From assembly GCA_016218965.1 (NCBI GenBank), contig JACRCP010000197.1:1-39672 (forward strand): DNA of 39,672 nt, given 5' to 3'. The notes under the pieces are model-generated. The model did no database searches. It saw only the letters and a program-made list of their open reading frames with translations, and had not been told where the DNA came from. This DNA comes from Deltaproteobacteria bacterium. Its GTDB lineage: Bacteria > Myxococcota > SpSt-1050 > JACRCP01. Positions 1 to 6,366 of this stretch are shown one piece after another. The position numbers were made by a program, and so were the translations under genes. Position 1 is the stretch's first letter; each line of letters starts with the position of its first letter.

Positions 1-87
1 CTCCCCTATCGCCCCCTGGATGTCCTCGGAACAGCCCAGGACGGCCAGGGCAAAAAGCGCGATCCCCTGCAATATCTTCTGCGTCAT
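1..87 (-). CDS. Lipoprotein, N-terminal fragment (cut by window edge)
   Basis: The minus strand from 87 reads MTQKILQGIALFALAVLGC followed by SEDIQGAIGE and runs off the left edge. It begins as a bacterial lipoprotein signal: short basic N-terminus, hydrophobic core and a lipobox (VLGC) with Cys19. A strong ribosome site (GGAGGT) lies 8 to 13 bases before the ATG. It is divergent from the lipoprotein at 190, with 102 bp between them. Only 29 codons are visible, so nothing can be said about the mature protein. Confidence 0.6.
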   Translation of the reverse strand, partial: MTQKILQGIALFALAVLGCSEDIQGAIGE

Positions 88-152
88 GGCAGGCCACCTC
101 CCGCACCACAAGCATACCACAGTCCGGGGTCGGCTTTCACCCGGTGGTTTTT

Positions 153-181
153 TTGCCGGCGACTTTGATTGGTGCTAAACA
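153..181 (+). promoter_or_regulatory. Sigma-70-like promoter, leaderless arrangement
   Basis: -35 TTGCCG at 153-158, 17-bp spacer, -10 TAAACA at 176-181. The ATG at 190 is 8 bases after the -10, so transcription is expected to begin at or within two bases of the start codon. No Shine-Dalgarno sequence precedes the ATG, which agrees with a leaderless mRNA. Confidence 0.5.
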
Positions 182-189
182 ATTGCGCG

Positions 190-684
190 ATGAATCGAAA
201 CTCCGGACATGGTGTCGCCACTGCGTCCGCACTCGCCGCCATCGTCTGGGCCGCGTGCGGCCCGAACCCCCCGAGTTTCGACGAAGGAAGCCCCTCGGGG
301 GGGGGGTTCAACCTGCCGACGTCCTGTTGCTGCATGCGCGACATCGTCATGGGGGCCGCGATTGGGGGAAATCGGTGTCCGGACGGGTACACCGAGGCGC
401 CGGCCGACAGGTGCCCCGGCGGCGCGAACTACCCCAACGATGTGTGCGATACCGACTGGAAAGATGCCGGCGCGCCCGAGGACGCCGCGGCCGATTCCGG
501 CGCGGACGCAGGCGGCGACACCGGCTTTGACGCCGGGCCCGGTTTCTGTTGCTGCAACGGCCCCGACGTCGCGCCCCCGATAGACGCGGACGGCGGCCCC
601 GCCTGCCCCGATGGTTTCAACAACCTCACCCCGGACCTCTGCCCCGGCGGAGACAATTACCCCAACGGCCTGTGCGGGACTTGA
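190..684 (+). CDS. Secreted lipoprotein with duplicated Cys-rich module
   Basis: A 164-aa protein starting MNRNSGHG, with a hydrophobic signal and lipobox WAAC (Cys at residue 23), so likely lipid-anchored outside the cytoplasm. After the signal come two copies of a module of about 45 residues. Each has a CCC or CCCM cluster, then C-P-D-G-(Y/F), then CPGG-x-NYPN-x2-C. They are joined by a low-complexity D/A/G linker (AAADSGADAGGDTGFDAG), a style common in myxobacterial lipoproteins. I chose ATG 190 over TTG 169 and GTG 172 because it gives a clean signal peptide and fits the promoter ending at 181. Function unknown; the paired cysteines suggest disulfide-stabilised repeats. Confidence 0.75.
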   Translation: MNRNSGHGVATASALAAIVWAACGPNPPSFDEGSPSGGGFNLPTSCCCMRDIVMGAAIGGNRCPDGYTEAPADRCPGGANYPNDVCDTDWKDAGAPEDAAADSGADAGGDTGFDAGPGFCCCNGPDVAPPIDADGGPACPDGFNNLTPDLCPGGDNYPNGLCGT

Positions 685-709
685 TCCTTTTGTCTTCCTG
701 TGATAACTA
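681..709 (+). promoter_or_regulatory. Probable promoter of the rpsB operon
   Basis: -35 TTGATC at 681-686, 17-bp spacer, -10 TAACTA at 704-709. The expected start near 716 gives a leader of about 170 bases before rpsB. The leader is GC-rich and can fold, and could hold S2-type autoregulation, but I recognise no known motif in it. The -35 overlaps the stop of the upstream lipoprotein gene. Confidence 0.45.
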
Positions 710-887
710 AGCCGCGCTTTTCGGACACGCGTCCGGGGGCACATTACACACGCGCCGGGAGGCGCGCGGGAGGTCCCGATTTCGCCAAGGCTTCGTCGCG
801 GTGCGCCCCGACAAAGCAACGAGGCGATCAAGGGTCCCGCGGGCCGATGATCGAGCGCGGCGGAACAACCAGACCCAGGAGGAAGGA

Positions 888-1790
888 ATGCCAGTCATTA
901 CGATGAGGGAGATGCTGGAGGCCGGCGTGCACTTCGGCCACCAGACAAGGCGCTGGAACCCCAAGATGAAGCCGTACATCTACGGCTCGCGCAACGGAAT
1001 CCATATCATTGACCTTCAGAAGACCATCAAACTCTTCCGCGACGCCTACAAGTTCGTGTCCGACACCGTCGGCACCGGCAACAAGGTCCTCTTCATCGGG
1101 ACCAAGAAGCAGGCGCGCGACATTGTCTCGACCGAGGCCCAGCGGGCGGGGATGTTTTCGGTGACGGGGCGCTGGCTGGGCGGCACGCTCACGAACTTCA
1201 AGACCATCAAGGCGAGCCTCGAACGCCTCCGCGCGCTTGACAAGATGGCCCTCGACGGGACGTTCGCAAAACTCACCAAGAAAGAGGTCGCCAAGCTCGA
1301 TCTCGAGCGCGGAAAGCTCATGAAGAACCTGGGCGGGATCAAGGACATCGCCAAGCTTCCGGGCGCCATCTTCATCATCGACCCGGGCAAGGAGTACAAC
1401 GCCGCCCGCGAGGCCGCGCGGATGAAGATCCCCATCGTGGCCGTCGCCGACACCAACTGCAACCCCGACGGGATCGACTACGTGATCCCCGGCAACGACG
1501 ACGCAATCAGGGCCATCCAGCTCTTCACGCAGAGGATTGCCGATGCCTGTCTCGAGGGCGCCAAACGCCACGAGGAGGTGGCGGCACAGCGGGGACGCGA
1601 GGGAGAGGGCGAGGCCAAGGAACGCCGGGGCGGCCGCGAGCGCGAAAAGGAACGCGCCGGAGACGCCCCCGCGCCCAGGGTGGACCGCGTTGCGCGGACA
1701 GCGCGCAAACCCGAGGGCGAAGCCGCGGCGGGTCCGACCTCCGCGTCGGGCGAAGCCGGCGGCCGACCGGGCGGGAACGACGCACAGTAA
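888..1790 (+). CDS. rpsB: 30S ribosomal protein S2
   Basis: The N-terminus [19 protein letters not shown] and the following [11 protein letters not shown] and IHIIDLQKT segments are diagnostic for S2, which joins the small subunit late and helps hold S1. Start ATG 888 follows a near-perfect Shine-Dalgarno (AGGAGGAAGG, 877-886). The S2 fold ends near residue 230. The remaining roughly 70 residues form a charged, low-complexity tail rich in E, R, K, G and A, so at 300 aa the protein is longer than the usual 240 to 260. It is first in the conserved order rpsB-tsf-pyrH-frr. The tail stays in frame to a clean stop and is probably a real, disordered extension. Confidence 0.97.
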   Translation: MPVITMREMLEAGVHFGHQTRRWNPKMKPYIYGSRNGIHIIDLQKTIKLFRDAYKFVSDTVGTGNKVLFIGTKKQARDIVSTEAQRAGMFSVTGRWLGGTLTNFKTIKASLERLRALDKMALDGTFAKLTKKEVAKLDLERGKLMKNLGGIKDIAKLPGAIFIIDPGKEYNAAREAARMKIPIVAVADTNCNPDGIDYVIPGNDDAIRAIQLFTQRIADACLEGAKRHEEVAAQRGREGEGEAKERRGGREREKERAGDAPAPRVDRVARTARKPEGEAAAGPTSASGEAGGRPGGNDAQ

Positions 1791-1799
1791 GGAACCGGA

Positions 1800-1895
1800 T
1801 TTTTGCCACAGAGGCCACAGAGGGCACAGAGAGAGTTTCCAACAACGGCATCGTCCGGAGCCGCTCTGTGATCTCTGTGAACTCTGTGGCAAAAA
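1800..1895 (+). repeat. Palindromic CCACAGAG-type repeat element
   Basis: A 96-bp element in the rpsB-tsf gap. The outer arms TTTTTGCCACAGAG (1800-1813) and CTCTGTGGCAAAAA (1882-1895) are perfect inverted copies. Inside each arm the CACAGAG core repeats about three times with a 9-bp period (left 1805-1833, right 1864-1888). The centre (about 1834-1863) is unrelated spacer. A half copy lies before frr at 3279. This looks like a dispersed non-coding repeat, not a gene. Confidence 0.8.
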
Positions 1896-1935
1896 AAAGC
1901 CCGGGGGCCCTGATTTTTCAAGGAGGATCGTAGTC

Positions 1936-2538
1936 ATGGAAATCACAGCGGAGCTGGTAAAACTCCTTCGCGAAAAGACCGGCGCACCGATGATGGACTG
2001 CAAGAAGGCCTTGACCGAGTCCGGCGGCGACGAGGCCAAGGCCATTGATTGGCTCAGGCAGAAGGGCCTTGCCACCGCCGCCAAGCGGTCGGGACGGGCG
2101 GCGAGCATGGGCGCCGTGAGCTCGTACATCCACATGGGCGGGAAGATCGGTGTTTTGGTCGAGGTGAACTGCGAGACCGACTTCGTGGCCAAGACCGGTG
2201 ACTTCCAGGGTTTTGTAAAAGAACTCGGAATGCAGGTTGCGGCCGCCAGCCCGCAGTACGTCCGCCGAGAGGAGGTCCCGGCCGAGATCACCGAAAAGGA
2301 AAAGGAGATCTACCGCAAGCAGATGGAGGGGTCGGGCAAGCCGCCGCAGGTCATTGACAAGATCGTGGACGGCAAGCTCAACAAGTGGTACTCCGAGGTG
2401 TGCCTCATGGAGCAGCCGTGGGTCCGCGACGACAAGAAGAGCATTGACGGTCTGCTCAAAGAGCTCATCGGCAAACTCGGCGAGAACATCGTCGTGCGGA
2501 GGTTCGCGCGGTTCCAGCTGGGTGAAGCGTCCAAATGA
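1936..2538 (+). CDS. tsf: Elongation factor Ts
   Basis: Guanine-nucleotide exchange factor that recycles EF-Tu from its GDP form. The N-terminal UBA-like domain carries [13 protein letters not shown] (family signature [12 protein letters not shown]), and the core has ETDFVAK. At 200 aa it is the short form without the long second core half found in E. coli (283 aa). Start ATG 1936 has AGGAGG at 1921-1926. The last bases overlap pyrH (ATGA, 2535-2538), so the two are translationally coupled. The 145-bp gap to rpsB holds the repeat at 1800-1895. Confidence 0.97.
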   Translation: MEITAELVKLLREKTGAPMMDCKKALTESGGDEAKAIDWLRQKGLATAAKRSGRAASMGAVSSYIHMGGKIGVLVEVNCETDFVAKTGDFQGFVKELGMQVAAASPQYVRREEVPAEITEKEKEIYRKQMEGSGKPPQVIDKIVDGKLNKWYSEVCLMEQPWVRDDKKSIDGLLKELIGKLGENIVVRRFARFQLGEASK

Positions 2539-3269
2539 CCGCCCCTGCATTCAAAAGGGTCATACTCAAGCTTTCGGGCGAGGCGCTTGCCGGTCCGCAG
2601 GGCTACGGCCTTGACGGAGTGACGCTCGAAAACGTCTGCGCCGAGCTCAAGGAGGTCCGCGAGGCCGGGGTCGAGATGGCTGTCGTCGTGGGGGGCGGCA
2701 ACATCTACCGCGGGGTGCGCGGGGCCGCCCAGTCGGGCGTCGACCGCGCCGCGGGCGACTACATGGGGATGCTGGCGACCGTGATAAACGGCCTGGCGCT
2801 CCAGACCTCGCTCGAGCGGATCGGGGTCCCCACGAGAGTCCAGTCGGCCATAGAGATCTCGCAGCTCTGCGAGCCGTACATCAGGCGGCGGGCGATCCGG
2901 CACATAGAAAAGGGCCGGATCGTGATTTTTGGCGCCGGGACCGGAAACCCGTATTTTACGACCGACACGGCCGCGGCCCTGCGCGCCATGGAGCTTGGCG
3001 CCGAGGTGATCCTCAAGGCGACCAGGGTCGACGGCGTCTACGACTGCGACCCCGAGCAAAACAAGAACGCCCAAAAGTTCAAGGCGCTCACGTACCTCGA
3101 CGTCTTGAAGCGCAACCTCAAGGTCATGGACTCGACGGCGATTTCGCTCTGCATGGACAACAACCTGCCGATAATCGTGTTCAACCTCCAGACCCGCGGG
3201 AACGTCATGCGCGTGCTTCGCGGCGAGGAGGTCGGAACGCTCGTCGGCCAGCTCAGAGGCAAAGAGTAG
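2535..3269 (+). CDS. pyrH: Uridylate kinase (UMP kinase)
   Basis: Phosphorylates UMP to UDP in pyrimidine nucleotide synthesis. A member of the amino-acid-kinase fold, hexameric in known bacterial relatives and unlike eukaryotic UMP kinases. Visible motifs are ILKLSGEAL near the start, [11 protein letters not shown] around residue 52, the [11 protein letters not shown] loop around residue 135 and [11 protein letters not shown]. Its 244 aa match the family length. The start codon overlaps the tsf stop in an ATGA quartet, typical of this operon. Confidence 0.97.
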   Translation: MTAPAFKRVILKLSGEALAGPQGYGLDGVTLENVCAELKEVREAGVEMAVVVGGGNIYRGVRGAAQSGVDRAAGDYMGMLATVINGLALQTSLERIGVPTRVQSAIEISQLCEPYIRRRAIRHIEKGRIVIFGAGTGNPYFTTDTAAALRAMELGAEVILKATRVDGVYDCDPEQNKNAQKFKALTYLDVLKRNLKVMDSTAISLCMDNNLPIIVFNLQTRGNVMRVLRGEEVGTLVGQLRGKE

Positions 3270-3278
3270 CGATCGGAG

Positions 3279-3314
3279 TTTTTTGCCACAGAGAACACAG
3301 AGGGCACAGAGAGA
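3279..3314 (+). repeat. Half copy of the CCACAGAG-type repeat
   Basis: TTTTTTGCCACAGAG followed by two more CACAGAG units at 9-bp period, nearly identical to the left arm of the element at 1800-1895 and in the same orientation. The inverted right arm is missing. It lies in the pyrH-frr gap, 54 bases before the frr start. Confidence 0.75.
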
Positions 3315-3367
3315 GAAAACGAATCGACCGAATCGCCAGAAGACCCCGGTTTCCGGAGGAAAAAATC

Positions 3368-3928
3368 ATGTTGCAGGACGACATCGTAAAAAAGTTCAAG
3401 GACCAGGTTCAAAAAGCCCATGAGGCGCTGGCGCAGAAGCTCGGCAAGGTCCGGACCGGCCGGGCGCACATAGGCATCCTCGACGGCGTCAAGGTCGACT
3501 ACTACGGCACGCCCTCGCCGCTCAACCAGGTGGCCAACTTGAGCGTGCCCGACCCCCGCACGATCACGCTCAAGCCGTTTGACCGGAGCCAGGTGCAGGC
3601 CATCGAAAAGGCCATTCGTGCCGCGGACCTGGGTCTAAACCCCCTGACCCAGGGCGACATCATCCGCGTCCCGATCCCCGCGCTCAACGAGGAGCGCCGC
3701 AAAGAGCTGGTAAAACAGGTCAAGAAGTTCGGCGAGGAGATCAAGGTCGAGATCCGCAACTTCCGGCGCGACTCAAACGAAGAGATCAAGACGGCCGAAA
3801 AGGGCGGAAAGCTCACCGAGGACGAGTCAAAGAAGGCCCAGACCACGGTCCAAAAGGAAACCGACGCCGCCATCGCGGCCGTCGACGGCATCATCGCCAA
3901 AAAAGAAAAAGATCTGATGGAAATCTGA
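3368..3928 (+). CDS. frr: Ribosome recycling factor
   Basis: With EF-G it splits the post-termination ribosome. The 186-aa length and the segments KVRTGRAH, LDGVKVDYYGTPSPLNQVA, PDPRTITLKPFD and the Lys/Glu-rich three-helix-bundle C-terminus are typical of RRF. Start ATG 3368 has GGAGGA at 3356-3361. It ends the rpsB-tsf-pyrH-frr unit. In many genomes uppS and cdsA follow; here a convergent lipoprotein gene comes next. Confidence 0.97.
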   Translation: MLQDDIVKKFKDQVQKAHEALAQKLGKVRTGRAHIGILDGVKVDYYGTPSPLNQVANLSVPDPRTITLKPFDRSQVQAIEKAIRAADLGLNPLTQGDIIRVPIPALNEERRKELVKQVKKFGEEIKVEIRNFRRDSNEEIKTAEKGGKLTEDESKKAQTTVQKETDAAIAAVDGIIAKKEKDLMEI

Positions 3929-3945
3929 TCCGGGCCTCACGGATC
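3927..3945. terminator. Small hairpin between convergent genes
   Basis: GATCCG (3927-3932) and CGGATC (3940-3945) form a 6-bp stem with a 7-base loop. It overlaps the stops of frr (plus) and the lipoprotein gene at 3944 (minus). There is no T tract on either side, so terminator function is only suggested by position. Confidence 0.3.
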
Positions 3946-4273
3946 AGCCCTCTTCGGCGCAGACGCTGAAGCCGAGAGTCGTGTCCGTGCAAACGGCCGG
4001 CTCGGTGCAGTCGGCGTCGTCGGTGCACACGGTCCAGCAGAACATTCCGCCGTTGTCCAGGCACTGCACGCCGACCGGGCACGGGCACGCTTCGCTACAT
4101 GTTCCGTCGTCCGGGCAAAACGCGGGGCCGCCCGCGTCGGTACCTGCGTCTGTTCCTGCGTCCGACACGTTTCCGCCAGTCCCGGCATCGATCGCCTCGT
4201 CGCCCGAACACGCGGCCAAAGCTATGCCCAACGCAATCCCGAGCGCCGTCGCCGCTATGCTGTTTCTGTCCAT
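3944..4273 (-). CDS. Small Cys-rich lipoprotein, tandem paralogue A
   Basis: 109 aa beginning MDRNSIAATALGIALGIALAAC, a lipoprotein signal with lipobox LAAC at Cys22. A D/A/G/T-rich linker (DAGTDAGTDAGG) leads to a Cys-rich domain. Its C-terminal part (GVQCLDNGGMFCWTVC to GFSVCAEEG) is almost identical to the end of the neighbouring lipoprotein at 4352-4834. Start ATG 4273 has GGAGGAGGGG just upstream. A terminator at 4294-4321 separates it from that neighbour, so it either has its own promoter or depends on read-through. Function unknown; a secreted or surface protein is likely. Confidence 0.75.
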   Translation of the reverse strand: MDRNSIAATALGIALGIALAACSGDEAIDAGTGGNVSDAGTDAGTDAGGPAFCPDDGTCSEACPCPVGVQCLDNGGMFCWTVCTDDADCTEPAVCTDTTLGFSVCAEEG

Positions 4274-4293
4274 CTCCCCTCCTCCACGAAAAA

Positions 4294-4321
4294 AGGCCCG
4301 CACCCTTGCGGGTACGGGCCT
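4294..4321 (-). terminator. Rho-independent terminator between paralogous lipoprotein genes
   Basis: AGGCCCG (4294-4300) pairs with CGGGCCT (4315-4321), with CACCC/GGGTA nearly pairing inside. Read on the minus strand the hairpin is followed by a run of six T (plus A run 4289-4294). It lies 30 bases past the stop of the 4352-4834 gene and about 20 bases before the start of the 3944-4273 gene. It could end the first transcript or attenuate read-through into the second. Confidence 0.7.
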
Positions 4322-4351
4322 CTTGGGTACTACAGAACCTGGGTCTGTGGA

Positions 4352-4834
4352 TTACTCGGACGCCTCGGCGCAAACGCTGAAGCCGAGGGTCGTGTCCGTG
4401 CAAACGGCCGGCTCGGTGCAGTCGCCGTCTTCCGTGCAGACCGTCCAGCAGAACATGCCGCCCTGGTCAAGGCACTGCACGCCGACCACGCACTCGGCCG
4501 CCGCACCGCACGCCTCGCCAGCCGCCTTCGTGCCGGCCTCGAAGCAGAAGTTGCCGTCGGCCGTGTAGTAGCAGCCGCCCAAGTCGCACGCGTCGCCGAC
4601 CGTGGTGCACTCGCCGAAGCACTGGGGATCGGAGCCGGTTACTTCAAGGCACTTGCCCTTCACGCCAGCTGCCGTTTCGCACGCATCGCCCGCGGCTGCG
4701 CATTTGGCCGGGGTCTCGCCGCCGGTGCCGATGTCAGCCGCTTCGTCGTCGCCGCAGCCGGCGAAGTAGACGCCCAGGCTGAGCGCGGCGAACACGCCGA
4801 TGATCCACAGAGTCGCTTTCGTTGTCTTGTTCAT
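4352..4834 (-). CDS. Cys-rich lipoprotein, tandem paralogue B
   Basis: 160 aa beginning MNKTTKATLWIIGVF, with lipobox YFAGC. The mature part has two Cys-rich stretches. The first (KCAAAGDACETAAG to CDLGGCYYT) is unique to this copy. The second (CVVGVQCLDQGGMFCWTVC to GFSVCAEAS) is shared with the downstream gene at 3944-4273, at DNA level too, which points to recent tandem duplication. Start ATG 4834 has GGAGGA 4 bases upstream (minus-strand AAGGAGGAACG). A good promoter lies at 4921-4949. Function unknown; probably lipid-anchored and disulfide-rich. Confidence 0.75.
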   Translation of the reverse strand: MNKTTKATLWIIGVFAALSLGVYFAGCGDDEAADIGTGGETPAKCAAAGDACETAAGVKGKCLEVTGSDPQCFGECTTVGDACDLGGCYYTADGNFCFEAGTKAAGEACGAAAECVVGVQCLDQGGMFCWTVCTEDGDCTEPAVCTDTTLGFSVCAEASE

Positions 4835-4920
4835 CGTTCCTCCTTGTTTTGAGTACACTTGCCTATCGTGTCCGACCGGCCGTCACTCCGACCACCGGTC
4901 CTCCCTGAAAAAGCGGGAGC

Positions 4921-4949
4921 ATCCTAATGGAACCAAGAACCCTTGTCAA
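4921..4949 (-). promoter_or_regulatory. Sigma-70-like promoter of the 4834 lipoprotein gene
   Basis: On the minus strand, -35 TTGACA (4944-4949), 17-bp spacer, -10 TAGGAT (4921-4926). The predicted start near 4914 leaves a leader of about 80 bases before the ATG at 4834. Confidence 0.6.
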
Positions 4950-5106
4950 CTTTTTTCACCCTGGCCTCTCCTCCACCTCCTTTCGCTCTCCTTTGCTCGA
5001 CGTCCTTCCTCCGCTGGACTGGCCTGCCGTTCGGGGCGGCCTGACCGCTGTATCGTACAAACCCTTTCGGGCCTCCAGCCTGGGTTTCCGCTCACCTTTC
5101 GCGCCC

Positions 5107-5135
5107 ACCATAACCAAGCCGCGCCCCGTTGTCAA
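5107..5135 (-). promoter_or_regulatory. Second leftward sigma-70-like promoter
   Basis: Minus strand: -35 TTGACA (5130-5135), 17-bp spacer, -10 TATGGT (5107-5112). It could be a distal promoter for the lipoprotein gene at 4834, with a leader of about 265 bases, or drive a non-coding RNA. I found no convincing ORF that starts from it. Confidence 0.45.
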
Positions 5136-5245
5136 ATAAGCGGATACGGGGATCGCCCAAACCATGACAATTTGTTCAGGGTGCGTCCATTCGACCGATA
5201 CCCTGCCGCCCCCCGCCCTGCCATATATAAGGTGGAAGGAAACCA

Positions 5246-5287
5246 GTTGAAAGGTCAAAGGCACAAGGCGCAGGGCACGAGGCAGAC
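5246..5287 (+). repeat. Degenerate 7-bp periodic repeat at pseudopilin gene start
   Basis: Six consecutive heptads AGTTGAA, AGGTCAA, AGGCACA, AGGCGCA, GGGCACG, AGGCAGA. They lie on the chosen TTG start (5247) of the TadE-like gene. The first unit resembles the starts of the genes at 7988 and 9899. Confidence 0.6.
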
Positions 5288-6356
5288 CGGAACCAGGGGA
5301 CGGGATTCCACTGCCCGCCGCCTGCTCCGGCGACTTGGCCTGACCGGCTCCGCTGTCTTTGACTCGGGCGCCCCGTTCCGCGAGAACGAGCCGGATGCGA
5401 GGCGCCAAGGAACGAGGGACCAAAGCGTACTTCAGGTACGCTGCGGGACCGAGCGACGAAGGCAACAAAGCAGGCGGCCGTTGTCGCGAGAACGGGGCCA
5501 GGCGGCGGTCGAAACCGCGATCATCCTTCCGCTCATGGTCTTCATGGTCCTGGGCATCATCCAGCTCACGCTCATCCAGCAGGCGCGGCTCATGACCGAG
5601 CACGCCGCCTTCAACGCCGCCCGCGCCGGCATCGTCTGGAACGCCAACAACGACAAGATGGTCAACGCGGCGATGATCACCCTCGTCCCGGCGCTGCCGA
5701 TCATGAAAAAAAACGACATCTTCGGCTCGCTCCTGTCGTTTGCCAAATGGGGCCTCATTGCGCAGGCCACGCACCTCACCGACAAGGGCATCGCGACCCT
5801 CCAGGGCTTCGCGCAGCAACTCAACATCCCGCTCAGCGGCATTCCGGACTTGAGCCTGATACAGGTCGAAATGGTCAACCCAAGGCTCGAGAACTGGGAC
5901 AAGGACCTTCCCAGCCAGTGGAACAAAAAAAACGAAATCGACTTTGACGAGGTCTTCCTGGATTCGACCAGCAACGCCGACGCCGAGAAACTCCGGCAGT
6001 TCAACCGGATGACCATCCGCACCCGGTTCCTCTACCCGATGCGGATCCCCTTTGCCAACTGGACGATTCACACCGCCTACATGGCGCAGGTGGCGGGGGT
6101 CCGTCTGACCGGTCCAATTCAAAGGCCCATGCTCCGGGGCGAGCGGTGGAACCAGTCGTCCCGGGCGCTGGACACCATCGAGGGAAACCTCAAGGTCGAT
6201 CCGCTGCAGATGCTTTTTGGCGACAAGGACAGGAATCTCTTGAGCATCTTGTGGCAGCTCCACGACAACGGCCTGTACTTCATCCCGTTGCGGGCGACGT
6301 ATACGATGAGGATGCAGTCCAACATCTTCAAAGACAACCTCAACGAGGGGTTCTAA
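5247..6356 (+). CDS. TadE-like pseudopilin with long basic N-terminal extension
   Basis: The key feature is SRERG, then QAAVETAII LPLMVFMV: a Gly at the cleavage position, Glu at +5 and a hydrophobic helix. This is the class III (Flp/TadE) prepilin pattern cut by a TadV-type peptidase. The extracytoplasmic part is about 260 residues and ends in a second conserved-looking half (YFIPLRATYTMRMQS). The chosen start TTG 5247 has GGAAGG upstream and gives 369 aa with an odd 84-residue Arg-rich leader. TTG 5481 would give a normal 6-residue leader, and then the repeats at 5246-5498 would be untranslated. It is first in a cluster of similar genes; the next start is 11 bp downstream. Role: probably a minor pilin or assembly protein; the exact start is uncertain. 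Confidence 0.7.
   Translation: MKGQRHKAQGTRQTGTRGRDSTARRLLRRLGLTGSAVFDSGAPFRENEPDARRQGTRDQSVLQVRCGTERRRQQSRRPLSRERGQAAVETAIILPLMVFMVLGIIQLTLIQQARLMTEHAAFNAARAGIVWNANNDKMVNAAMITLVPALPIMKKNDIFGSLLSFAKWGLIAQATHLTDKGIATLQGFAQQLNIPLSGIPDLSLIQVEMVNPRLENWDKDLPSQWNKKNEIDFDEVFLDSTSNADAEKLRQFNRMTIRTRFLYPMRIPFANWTIHTAYMAQVAGVRLTGPIQRPMLRGERWNQSSRALDTIEGNLKVDPLQMLFGDKDRNLLSILWQLHDNGLYFIPLRATYTMRMQSNIFKDNLNEGF
5370..5498. repeat. Imperfect inverted-repeat (REP-like) element
   Basis: Outer arms GCCCCGTTCCGCGAGAACG (from 5370) and CGTTGTCGCGAGAACGGGGC (5479-5498) are imperfect inverted copies. The centre has a perfect 7-bp hairpin AGCGTAC-TTCAG-GTACGCT (5424-5442). Half-similar segments flank the hairpin on each side (GAACGAGGGACCAAAG and GGACCGAGCGACGAAG). 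The whole element lies inside the N-terminal part of the TadE-like frame, and its right arm encodes the residues around the prepilin cleavage site. Confidence 0.65.
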
Positions 6357-6366
6357 TGGTGGCTTG

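Larger units (their letters stand above)
4835..5246. other. Intergenic region before the pseudopilin cluster
   Basis: About 410 bp with no convincing gene. It holds two sigma-70-like promoters facing left (4921-4949 and 5107-5135) and a pyrimidine-rich tract on the plus strand (about 4963-5012) that looks like another degraded 7-bp periodic repeat. No promoter for the rightward pseudopilin genes could be picked with confidence. Confidence 0.5.

Noticed and set aside
828-2291. Long minus-strand open frame (487 codons) across rpsB and tsf
   Set aside because: It is a shadow of two clear conserved genes on the other strand in a GC-rich genome; no ribosome site or recognisable protein features.
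5040-5100. Leaderless GTG ORF (about 50 codons) behind the minus promoter at 5107-5135
   Set aside because: Reading gives Arg-rich low complexity, and part overlaps a repeat-like purine tract; no support for translation.
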